A stretch of 64,000 nt of DNA from Sipunculus nudus (Eukaryota > Annelida > Sipuncula > Golfingiida > Sipunculidae), in assembly GCA_026874595.1 (NCBI GenBank), contig CM049307.1:27750362-27814361 (forward strand), given 5' to 3'. Positions 1 to 64,000 of this stretch are shown piece by piece. The notes below the pieces were generated by a model. It was not told the origin of the DNA and did not search any database. It worked only from the letters and a program-made list of their open reading frames with translations. The translations under genes were made by a program, and so were the position numbers. Numbering within the stretch: the first letter of the stretch is position 1; the number at the start of each line of letters is the position of its first letter.

Positions 1-26
1 AGTAGAGTTGAAAAATAAAGGCCCAC

Positions 27-52905
<52,879 letters not shown>

Positions 52906-54783
52906 CTGGAACATCAAAAGTAATTCCTAAGTTTAACAGACCAGGGTGGAAAAGAGACTTCCATTTTATTTTTCCCTTTACATAAATCATGTACCTCATG
53001 TACAATTCATGGTCTAAAATAAAACATGAAATAAATATGTAAATGTATAGAGTAATATCATTGTTTCATATTAAGCTGAATTCACAGAAAAAACATGCAA
53101 AAGCTTTGACAAATAATCAAGGAAACAGAATACTGGTAATTATTAGCCCACAGCTATAACAAAATAAGGATAAAGACCATTTAAGAAAACAAAAGATTCA
53201 TTACAATAAGAGGCATTTAGTGTGAAAGCTTGGTGGGCTCCTGGTGCATCCAGCTGACTTTTATGACATACCACATGCACATCACTGCTAAGGTTTACAA
53301 AGGGATGTAGATGATATATATAAATTGCACTGCCTTAACCTCTGGGAATATGAATAGAGGAACTCTTCTGGATACTACTGCTCATGGTTTTTTTCATGAA
53401 GCCACACATTAACATGTATCAGGGCTTTCATTTATAGCCACTGTACATAGACTTCATGAGGAAAACACATGGACGGCACAGGGTACCCATACTTCTAGTC
53501 AGCTGCACATGAGAGTTTAATTATCCCCTAGTGTAGATTACGTCTATTAATCTGAACAACTAGCATGGTATATTACAAATAAATAATTACAAAATGATAT
53601 CAATCATCAGGTTCAGCTACATATTAATGAAACTTGTATTCCTTTCAAATATGCTATGAACTTAACTTTACTAGGCAAGTCAAATATATTCCCATATAGA
53701 GTTCAAAACAGAAAAGACTAAAAAAAAAAAAATTGCCAATGTGCCATTGTTGAAGCTATTAAGCATCTTTTGTGTCTGCATGGTGATTTTAGTTTCCAAA
53801 GAACACATATTCAAAAGCACTTTTGCAAATATTAATTCAAAAGAGGCAGTAAAACATGGTACAGATCACTCAGGTTAGGGTACAAGGCACTTAGAAAAAC
53901 TTCTTTTTCATACCCAGGATTTATGTCCACATGGGGGAGTTCACGCCAATTATCTTCACAGGAACATTCCCTCAAACTGCACTGCTAAAAAGGTAGTCCT
54001 GCTAACAACTCCCTTAACTGAGACTGTAGAGCAATTTTCATTCTTGGGTGCTTTAAGTGAATTCCCCATATTCAGGATAAATTAGGTCATTTTGTGAGGA
54101 GAGCAACACAAACTTTTTGTTCTTTGATCTTTATATGGTGGCAGACCCCTCTAAACACTAAAAATATGGCCTTTATAATCCATCTAACTGCTTTTACTGG
54201 TGTGCAGGGGCATAAGGCACTTCAAAACAACTCATCTGAAGTCACACTATCTGATTTTTAAAGTTGGGTAACTCAACCTCCCTATGCTGGTCTAGCAAAA
54301 AAAAAGCAAGTCTACAAATATTATCATTCCTTGAGCCATTGACAAGTTAATCAGCTGATGAGCCTATGGAAAACTGGACCACTTTGAAGCTAATTTTTCA
54401 CATTTATTAAAATATTAACTAGCTGAATGAATGCTGAATCATAGCAGGATACATTTCAAACAAAGATCAGGGATCGCAATAATTTGACATTTTCACCTTT
54501 CCACCGGAATAAAGGTTTGTCTTCCCTCAGAAAAATTTCCCAAAAAAAGCCTTACAACCTACCATCATATCAACTTTCAGTGACACTCGCTCAGTGTAAA
54601 CCTGATTCTGCCATCTTACATGCCATCCTACATCCACACCTCCATGCAGAAACAACTGAATGTTTTCAATAGTAACACTGATATATCAGAAGCACGAATG
54701 TGAAACAAGGAAATATTTAAGAGATGAGAGCCTAAACAACAGAAATCATCAGAATTTATAAACCTGTTTTATATGAAAATATA

Positions 54784-54804
54784 GGGGCGGGGGGGGGGGG
54801 GGGG
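54784..54804. repeat. Poly-G tract
   Basis: A run of G broken by a single C, about 21 bp, extreme against the AT-rich background. It could form a G-quadruplex or be an assembly-sensitive homopolymer. Confidence 0.9.
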
Positions 54805-55686
54805 TGTATAACCCTATCTGTGAAATATTTTGTTTTTGTGCCATGTTTGTTACTACTTATTAGCTACTACTGTGGAAAACATCTAGGAGTTCACCTTTTC
54901 AACAGACTTGAACAAAATGAAAAAAGCCTTTCCATGCACAAGTTTGCCTGTCTGGACAGACGGAAAGGCATTATTACAACCCCTGAAGATTGTTTAGTAA
55001 TATTATGGGGATTTATTCTTAGCCTTCTGCCTAATGCATAATACCTATACAAAGAATGATTTACCATTCATAAATTATTTTTTTTAAAGAAAGTAGCTTT
55101 AAAGATAACATTGACCAAGGTCAGTAATTATAAGGTGAAGCTAGAAATTAATGAGACACTGATAACAATTATAAGTACTGGTCTTGACTTGATTCTGGTT
55201 TTACAAAGTGCATATTAAGTTGCAGAGATCATATACAAAATGTTTCTAGAAACACCACATTTAAATTGGCTGGGAAAGCATATATTAGAATTTTTAAAGA
55301 TGTTAACTGTCTTAAGGGTTCATTCAAACAATGCCAAGGTTACCAAACAGAAGAATGAGTGCCTGGAACTTTTGCCAAAGGCTACAGAACTGCAAAATAA
55401 AACCCGGTAAATTGCCATTAAATTTTTACAATATGCACCAGCTATTCATTATTTATAAGTTTGATTGATGTAAAAAATCTGCAATGAGTAGTTTAAGAGA
55501 AGTTAAAATAAACACAAAGTCTGAAAAAAATCCTTCAGATATCAGATAGTTATACACCCTTTGGATATCCTAATAAAAGAAATGTTAAATAAAGTCTGTA
55601 AAATATATAACACAGCCAATTAATTTAGCGAACACCCTTTATACTGGTCAGCAGGAACTTTTTTCCCAATAAAATACCCAATATAT

Positions 55687-55935
55687 CTATATATAGCCAT
55701 GTTTCTGTATTTCTTCCACTTTAAACAACCATATATCACCGGGGCCATCCCGAGGGTAGCATGCTATACATAATTGAAGATTTGTTTGGGGAGAAAAGGC
55801 CATTGTGCAAAAACAGACATGGCACCCGTGGGCTTCAGTACGGATCAACTTAATAACATACATCCAGCTGGCAGCTCCCCCAATGGTATAAAAACTTCTT
55901 TTATTAGTAGATGCTAGAATTGGACGAAGCCACAT
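55687..55935 (-). other. Unidentified 82-codon open frame, likely in a repeat
   Basis: The minus-strand frame has balanced composition, with stretches such as GGAASWMYVIKLIRTEAHG and LCIACYPRDGPGDIW, in sequence more GC-rich than its surroundings. It has no BAIAP3 resemblance. It may be a translated dispersed repeat or a fragment of a mobile element. Not called as a gene. Confidence 0.25.
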
Positions 55936-56164
55936 CTCGCAAGTGAATTTACTTTTCTTTTTCTTACAGTAGAAAAACTGTATGTTTGATCACTGTATGG
56001 GTAGAGCTGGGACTGGATATTGATAGGTGAATTACACATATAAGCAGTGAATAGTACTGGTATATAAATGAAGTATTCTCTTGTTTTATTAAAAAAATTA
56101 ATCAAATTCACATTGGTATATCGATGGAGTAGTAAACTTTTGTTATTTGAGAAAAAAATGATGA

Positions 56165-56345
56165 AATTTAATTACAGTAAAACCTGTGATATGGGACCAC
56201 GTATGGGACTGGCCAAAAGTGGTCTTATTAGAAAGGTGGTCTTATTAGATAGGTCAGTTAAAACCAATGTGAGTGCATTCGGTTCACCCCTGGGTGGTCT
56301 TAATAGACAGGTGGTCTTACAAGACAGGCAGTCTTTCACACAGGC
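56165..56345 (+). repeat. 'aaaacctgt ... ggtcttattaga' dispersed repeat
   Basis: 'acagtaaaacctgtgatatg', 'gggactggccaaaagtggtc' and three to four variants of 'ggtggtcttattagacagg' occur in sequence. This style of repeat is, from general knowledge, common in marine invertebrate genomes. The plus-strand 121-codon frame over it is a repeat translation. Confidence 0.7.
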
Positions 56346-57669
56346 ACCACTATATTCTCAAATGCTCCACCATTTACACATTCTTACAATGATTCTGAGT
56401 TTACCTCCCCAATTAAAGCTCACTGGAGGTTAAATTTTCTTTTGCCATTGTCTGTCTGTCCTTCTCTCTGTTTGTTTGCCAGTGCCTTCAATCACTGTTT
56501 GTTTGTTGTAAGTCATTGCACAAGATATTGAGATGCAAGTGATAACATTTTAATTTTTTGTGAACCAGTGACAAACTGTCAATTTGTTCCTCATTAGGAT
56601 GCATTCCTTGTATTGAATATTGCAATATAAGCTGTGATGAAAAGCATAAAAGCAAACTCTGAACTCAAAATTGCAGTATATTTTGTAACATCTATAAATA
56701 CAAAATATTAACTAATGTTAAAAAAAAAACATGTCAGATTAATCAGAGACTGGTTAAATGTAATGTAAGCCAAGTTCAATTTATTCCAAAGACTCATTGG
56801 GCAGAACATATGGGACCCAACACAGCATAGAGGCTGGCACTGAGAAAAGACTTGCAGGCATTAAAGGTAAAACATGCAGAAAATCCATTAGTTCTGGTTA
56901 AAAGAGTTGAATTACAAAATGCAATCTGGTGAACAAAAAATCTCCTTGCTGACAAAGTCTGAATCAACCAGATAAGCAAAAACAGACACTGGCATTTCTG
57001 TTATGTTAATAAAAGAATTCTGAAGCTGGTTCAACAAGTTTGGGGACTGCCATGTCTACCATAACAGTCAGCTAAACTTTACTACATGTGACCATATCTG
57101 ATGTATATTAACTACAGAGAATCACTTGAACCTTTTATAAAAAAAAAGGCCTGGAAACGTACATCCCACCACACACAGGCTGTTTGTTCTGTTTATATCC
57201 ATGTGCTCATAACATGTGGGAGGCCTGCTAGAACAATCTAAGCCTATTTAACATCTGGCGGTATGTCGGAGGAGCCAGATTTTGAAAAGGGCATTTTGCA
57301 ACTAGTAACCTAGTAATCAACACATATGTAACCAATCACATGCATGTTTTTTTCTGTTTGTCAAATTGGTGTATGTACTGTGTTTACTAACAAATAACAG
57401 ATAAACAAGCTCATACATCCTTCACAGAGGCAATTAGAAGAACTTTTCTGAACAGGAAGTATACTTATAATTCATTTATATCTTCGCAAATCACAATAGG
57501 CTGCTAATATTTTAAAATTCCTGATGATCGAATCATAAACAATAATGACTGTTCCATGAAACATCACACTGATGGCTTCTCTATGAATAGAAATGCTCCT
57601 GATTCCTGTAGAGATTAAAACAGCACTGCCCAAACAGAATCTGAGCACAAACTCACATTTAAATATAAA

Positions 57670-58060
57670 ACTAGATGTGTCGGAAAGACACAAATGCCCC
57701 CGCCTGGAGCTAATTAGAAATATTTGTTAAAGATTGTAAAAATTTCTATGTTCAAAAGTAGGTCAACCATGACAAAATGCGAACTCGATCTGTAAGTGCA
57801 CAAAAAAGTCTGTACATGTGCATTAGTCATGAAAATTTCTATTTTCATGAAATTTTCTATCTTCTGAAGCCCTCATACGATCAAAAGTAGGTCAACCGGG
57901 ACAAAAAGCGAACTCAATCTGTAACTGGTCATTATCTGTCCACACATAAAAAAATCAGGCCAATATCTGCAAGCATTGCGAAAAAAAGTCTGTACAACTG
58001 TTTCATTTCGGAATGATGGATGGATGGAATGACAAACATGGGTAAAACTACATGGCATAA
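57670..58060 (+). mobile_element. 'tgtcggaaagacaca' non-autonomous element
   Basis: It begins with a hairpin-forming 'actagatgtgtcggaaagac' and 'acaaatgcccccgcc'. It contains two copies of 'gttcaaaagtaggtcaacc'-like sequence and 'gcgaactc(g/a)atctgtaa', and ends near 'gatggatggaatgacaaac' and 'gggtaaaacta'. The arrangement resembles a common bivalve repeat (recollection). No coding sequence. Confidence 0.6.
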
Positions 58061-58699
58061 AAATATCTAAACAAACACAAACTGCTGTCAGTGGGTAAAA
58101 ATGTGTCATTACTATACCTCATGGAAAATTCTAAAATAAGTAAAAGTATTAAATAAAAGAACAAATATTATGATTTTGAAATGTTACATGAACAAGATTT
58201 TATTCAACTCATTTTATTCATCTATCTATCTTAAAAAAACAATGAAAATCAATGATGTAGTACTCATCCTGCATTCTTAAAACAAAAAACTATGCAATTT
58301 TCACAAAGTGCACCATATGAAATTTTCATCAATGAGCATGGTATATTATTTGCCTGCACATACAAACTTCTCTGTTGAAATTTCTAAGGCCACCCCTAGC
58401 CCTATTGGTCAAAACCAAAACTGGGCAAGAAATATAGGAGAATACACATTTGTTGTGATTGTAAAAAAAAGTTTACTTTCTGTGTACATGTTTACAAGAT
58501 GGAAGCTAGCCAGCCTTATCAGATACATCAAACAATATTAAAATCATTAAAAAAATAAAGTAGAACAATATTTATTGTTAGTTTGAAAAGTTTGCATAAT
58601 TTTTTTAATGAAATTCAAAATTCTGTGTAGTAATTTCAAATCCCAGATCTAGTACTTTCAGATAAACAAAATAAAAATCTTGCAAGAAATAACAAAAGC

Positions 58700-58805
58700 G
58701 AAGCCTCGTGAAAGTTGCAGACTTATGCTTGATGGACCAATGGACATTGGACTCTACACTGCCATTAGCTCATCAGGCCTTTTGCCATATAAGCTGATTA
58801 CTTAA
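58700..58805 (+). repeat. Possible 3' end of a dispersed repeat
   Basis: 'ggaccaatggacattgg', 'ctctacactgccattagctc' and 'atcaggccttttgccatat' resemble the hairpin-like ends of molluscan elements that close with 'cctgatgagct'. The 5' boundary is not visible. Confidence 0.35.
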
Positions 58806-61589
58806 TACACATTTCTGAAAGAGTTGTTCAAGCAAAATTTTTTTTAGTTTCAAAGTGAAAATACATTGGTGGTATAGAAATGAAAACAGTTTGAAAGCAA
58901 ACAAAACTTTGGCTGTGTATTATCAAGACAGTGCTTTATAACCTTATACAAGTAAAGCAAGAAATACCATTGCATGATTATTGTATAATGCAAGAAACCA
59001 ATATATCTTTGTCATTCAAATGAATCAATTATTAAGCTCTCCACCAAAGGATCTTTTTGTATTTGTCTTTATTTGCTCATGAACAAGCTCAACTAAGTCA
59101 TCATGCTGTTATGACAACAAGTTAAATTATCACAAATGCCAAGGGGCAGAAAGGCAGTAAAAACGATGATGCATGTCCTGACTCCAGATAGACAGATTTA
59201 TTCACAAAAAACTGCTTCAAAATGTAATCTACTGAGCAAATTCCATCTGACAACAATAGGGCTTCAGACTTTGTCAATACCTGCCTTTGACATTTATGTT
59301 TTCATGAGAATATTTAAAATTTTGAACTAACAAAACAGTTTCACAATAATTCATTCAGCAACAGACTGCTGGTGTAAAGCTTTTCATTTCCTTTACACGT
59401 CCTGCACTTTTATTCATAGACCTTCCATAACAAAGTAATACAGCAATGCATAAACTTGACAATTTGCCATTTGGATCTCCCTATAAAATGCAATATGTGT
59501 CTTAAATTAATCTTCAATATCTGGTCAAGCCAGTGATTTATCATATCCAATGAGCCATAAAAGACTGTCACTGTCATGTTTCTGCTTAGAGCATTGCCAG
59601 ATTTCACTTAATGCTGTGCTGGAGAATAATTTTTTTTTGCTTGCTATAAGATTAATAACCAAGAAATAACTACTGTAAGTTGCAATAAAGATGTATGCTT
59701 TTTTGTTCCTGCAAAATCAAATATTACTACTGGTACCCCAATTGGAGCTTCTTGGTTTTTACTTTTATATTTACCCATGAATCTAAGAAAATCCTTTTTC
59801 CTGCTGCAGACTTTACTACATTTTTGTCACTTGCAGGACAGAGGAATTAATTTCATTCATCTGTTTGCAGATGACTGAGAAACAGATGTCATCTAAACCT
59901 GCTACAGATGATTGAAAAACAGCTGTCCTTTAGACTTACTAACAATGTCAAAACATCACTTGACTTCATATGTTTTCTCCAGATTCTCCAGTTTACTCTT
60001 CCCCTACAGAGAGTACAATCCATGTAAAATAAAAAGACATATATATTGTCATATACAACAATTTAGAAGATAAATACAAATTTCCAATCAAAGCCCTCAG
60101 GAATGTACAGGCTTAATCTCAGATCTTCCTCATTTTTCTTATTTTGACAGGAAGATAAAATCACTGTACTCTAGTTGTACATTTGTCATATAGATTTTAG
60201 CAATAATTATAGAATGGGTATGTACATTAAATGGTCAAAACATACTGATTCAATAATTTGGAATATAGAATGTCCAAATTTAATGATAATTCATAGAATG
60301 AACACATTCTGTGGATATATCTAATTCTGTATAAGAACTTCACAATTATTTTCATGAAAATTAAATTTAAAGCTTCTCAAGTCTCCAGTAATTACAAACC
60401 ATTTGCAACTTTAAGTACCATTACAAGCTCAATGTATTACTCAGTCCACCCTTCACACAGAGAAATATAAGCCTGCTTATCCTCTGCTGGCCAAGGTATC
60501 ATCATATGAAGAAGAAGTATAAAGTACCAACAGACTGGTTGAACCATTCCGGTGTACTCTACTCCTGGTCAGGGTCTTTATAATAAAGCTATCCCTTTTC
60601 AGCAAGGTGTATACAACAACTGACTGCTGGCAGTTGGAACACATAAAATGGATATATGTTTTAGTACCTTTACTAGGTTATACTTTATAAACTAGAACTC
60701 TCCAGGGAGCTGAGACAGCCACAAGGCTGACTAGTAAGGTTACATGTGAAGTCAGATAAACCAGGCATTATTGACGATGTAACACTTTAAAACCAATAAC
60801 CTTAACCTTAATTTCATGTTTTTCTTTTAAGCTAACTGGATGTCAAGATAAACATGCTATTTCACAATTATGTTGACTGTACCAGGGTAGCCAAGGACAT
60901 GTTGTAAGTGAGGAGAATGTAAAATTAAAACCATGGGGTGGTGGGGTCAAAGGAAACACTGTTTAATGTTTGGGTGTGAAAATGACCCTGTGTAATATAG
61001 ACATCATACAAAGAGTCAAAATTATTTTAATGTTTGTGATTTTTATAGGTTTGTCGAACAACATAATGAAACAGACAATATGTACCTGTGGTTTAATTAT
61101 ATCTAACCTGACCTGAAAACAGCTTTACAAGCGAACATCTCATTATTCTATCAATATGTTAATTCTTTAACAGTATCCTCAGGCCTTACATGGTAACAAA
61201 CTGTTTCTTGGTGTACATACAAACACATCCCTTTCAATGGAAGCCTGTCTGGTGGGTAAGCTGCTCCTCAGCTGTACTAAGCAGTAAAGGAAGCTGTTCC
61301 AACAGCAATAAATACCAGCTTAGAGACAATGGAGCACATCACAGGAAATGTGGAAATGAAGACATGAAAACTTCCACTTTAAGACGCCATCCTCAAGTCT
61401 GTGTTTACTCATCAGATAAGATTATTTTGTCATCACTCTAAAAGTTCTGTTGTTCTAAAGGAGAAGAGGAGATTCTTAAATAAGACATCCTTTTCCTCTT
61501 TTTTTTGCTTAATTTTTATTGTGGAGGTAATCACCTTCCTTTTTTAAATCTTAGCTTATATGCATATTTTGAAATTCCATTTTGTTTTC

Positions 61590-61870
61590 TAAAGGGCAGA
61601 GGACATGATTATCATGGCACCAACCAAAGTCATTGTACAACACCTGTGGGTCCTTGGTGTGTGCTGTGTCATAACACCAAGTATCCAAGAAAGACACATT
61701 TGCTTGAGAGTGCAATGTGTCTGTGGGGCATGGCCTACCTATAGAGCTTGGCGAGTGCTCACACTGGGTTAGGGCCATGAAAGACCAAACTGTTCCTAGG
61801 ATGGAACTTGAACTCATGATCTCTCTACAACTAGACCACAGAAGCCAGTTCTGCTTCTCAAGGTATACCA
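61590..61870 (-). repeat. Probable tRNA-derived SINE
   Basis: On the minus strand the head at about 61860-61790 reads 'tctgtggtctagttgtagag' (A box) and 'catgagttcaagttcc' (B box). A unique-looking body runs to about 61590. The 106-codon minus-strand frame (61551-61871) lies across it and is not a gene. Confidence 0.5.
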
Positions 61871-64000
61871 AGGGATGTATTGAATTTGATTAGGAAACCA
61901 GATTTATGAAGGATATTTTAGAAAATATATATATATATATTGGACTAAGTGGCAGAGACTTAACTGGTGGGATGGAAGAAACCAAACTTAAATTTTCACA
62001 TAATCTTTGTTGAGTCATGTCTGGACATGTAAGCAGATGTTACAAGTCTCAACAGTAATGAACATACCCTGCTTGTGACTGAGCAGCTGGCTTAAAGGAT
62101 AAATGAAGGGACAAAAGACTGCATAAACAATATAGAGCTCAGCATGCTTAAGTCCAGACAGACCAGCGCCAATATGCCATAACCAATGCTGGTGCAGTTT
62201 TCAGCCATTACAGCTATGTCAATGTCAGTATCATAAACATTTCACCATGAAGACCAGCTGACAGTCAGCAGGAACAAAATTCTGCCAGAATTTAACCCCA
62301 ATCCATAAGCCCATCAGAGTGACAGTTTACTAAGCTAGCTTCTCACCAAGGTGAAGTCTCCTCTTAGTTTGTATCCTGGATACAGGAAAAACTTGGCAGC
62401 CATCACAGGACAGAGCTGTATTGCTGCTCTCTTATCTCATTTACTTCTTATTTATGTGATAACAACTAGGAATATGGAGGATTGTAGTTGAGACTACCAT
62501 CAGTAGCCTTCTGATTGCTTGAATCCCTTATTCACAGTGAATCATGGCTGTCTAATATATGCCAGTTAGTCTCACTTTCTTTACATCTGAGGCTTTGTTA
62601 CATGTAAACTAGGGCTATACAGAGTAGATATGGTCTTTTCAGACAGATCGAGATATCACCTTTATAATGATTGACTGTATAATATACACCTATATCAATA
62701 CAAACATTAATATTCTTTAACATTTTCAAGCTTTTCTTTCTTTGTAACAAAATGGCTTACTGTAGTAACGTGAATGACCTTATATAGTTACCACTCTTTA
62801 AAAATTGCTGCACCGTGTTTGTGAATTGTGGTAACTTGTAAGAATTCAGATTAATTTCTAAAGATTACAAGATCTTCCTTTAAGTGCAAACTAAAAAACC
62901 TTTCCTAAATAATTAGTATTCCGCAAAATCCATGACAACAAGAAGTGATGTATTTTTAAACATATAGTGCTTTCCATGAAGCATACACAGTTTAGGGTGC
63001 TATGTAACCTTAATTTACTACAAACTGGGAATGCAGAACATGGCACAAACATGCAGTGTACATTGGTATATTTCCTATACATGTTATCTAGACATGTGGA
63101 ATGCTGAATTGGGAAACTGGAATGCTGTATGGCCAATATGAATGACAGCATACAAATAAAACAAAAATACTGTTGTGATTCACCTGTGTGACATTATAGT
63201 TTGCCATATAATACTTAAATATCACTGACATATTTTTAAATTTATTTATTGCCGATGTTTAACCTCATACTGATTTTGTGTTCCACCAAAGATACATGGA
63301 TTTTTTTATTAAGTCCTTCATAAGTATTTGAACAATTACATGGATTAAAGCAGGAATACTGCCATTGCATCAAGGAGGGCACAATTATATCATGCAGTGC
63401 TACATGCAGATAATGCATGGGGAATATTTTCCACATATTGTCTGGTAATAACAGAGTTAAAGTTATGTGAAGATAAAACAAATGAGAGACAGTTCTTGCA
63501 CCCTACTATATTGATTTTTCCAAGGTAATCTGAATCTTACGTGAGGAGTGATCTTGCTTTATTCTTGAAGGACATATGGGTTTTATTTATTATGCACTCT
63601 TTATATAATATTGTGGTTAGCTTTTTGTTTGTGAGGGTTTCAAATTTGTGATGTTTGTAAAAGGGAAATTAACAGTGAACAAAAACCTTTGTGAATGTGA
63701 CGGGCACCGAACACATTACCATTCATTCTATAAAACCTAATTAACTGACCTCTTATGTATGTCCTCAATTAATGCTTTGTCACAGGTCAAAAATTCATAC
63801 TTTAAATAAAAACAACAGATTTTTATGTTTCCTTTAAATCAAGGAATTACATTATTGATAATTTGTATCAGACCATTCATCAACCAAATATGACAAAAGA
63901 ATTTCTACTTATAAGATTTCCCTTGAGTCTATCTCAAATAGTTATATTCAGTTATGTATACTGTAGACTGTGTTGGTTACTGTATCATGAAACTGTGAAA

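Larger units (their letters stand above)
52906..64000 (-). other. Upstream intron or 5' flank, 11 kb
   Basis: The exon at 52822-52905 has an acceptor site, so this is at least partly intron. I find no further exon with family resemblance. It contains a poly-G run (54784-54804), a minus-strand open frame of unknown origin (55687-55935) and dispersed repeats at 56165-56345, 57670-58060, about 58700-58805 and 61590-61870. The remainder (53.0-54.7, 59-61.5 and 61.9-64.0 kb) shows nothing recognisable. Confidence 0.6.

Noticed and set aside
56068-56433. 121-codon plus-strand open frame
   Set aside because: Most of it translates the 'ggtcttattagacagg' dispersed repeat.
61551-61871. 106-codon minus-strand open frame
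   Set aside because: It overlaps a tRNA-derived SINE-like sequence; no protein family resemblance.

Overview
This is an AT-rich, intron-rich animal nuclear sequence with no prokaryotic features. The dispersed repeats (GGTGGCGCCACC-type repeats, elements ending in a 'gctaaaaa' tail after a run of 'gacggaca', a 'tgtcggaaagacaca' element, tRNA-derived SINE-like pieces) suggest a lophotrochozoan, most likely a bivalve mollusc. That assignment rests on remembered repeat styles, not on a database match.

One protein-coding gene is visible. It lies on the minus strand and fills most of the window. Fifteen consecutive exons (from 52905 down to 27) join in one open frame of 1799 nt, 599 codons plus two bases, with GT-AG introns and matching phases at every junction. 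The product is a BAIAP3 / Munc13-4 family C2-MUN protein, best matched to BAIAP3. The exons encode the conserved segment before the first C2 domain, the C2 domain with its calcium-binding loops and two insertions, and the first part of the MUN region including most of MHD1. The gene is open at both ends: the initiator methionine and first exons lie beyond 64000 or in exons I cannot recognise at 53-64 kb, and the rest of MUN/MHD2 and the C-terminal C2 domain lie beyond position 1.

Layout: 27-13245 holds ten compact MUN and late-C2 exons. 13246-24237 is an 11-kb intron with a repeat-built mobile element (19781-21490) and a CpG-rich block (about 21.9-22.6 kb). 24238-34938 holds the four exons for the pre-C2 segment and early C2 domain, plus a 1.5-kb array of a 60-bp satellite. 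34939-52821 is an 18-kb intron packed with repeats: a SINE, a degenerate 30-bp satellite interrupted by an insertion, three copies of a GGTGGCGCCACC-type repeat, a nested pair of 337-bp-monomer elements, and a (CT)n(AT)n microsatellite. 52906-64000 has no recognisable exon and carries several dispersed repeats.

I see no second gene, structural RNA gene or CRISPR-like array. The most unusual content is the family of elements with a common head and tail but different internal tandem monomers (about 155 and 337 bp), one copy of which is inserted inside another, and a pair of foldback repeats in the intron at 191-5516.
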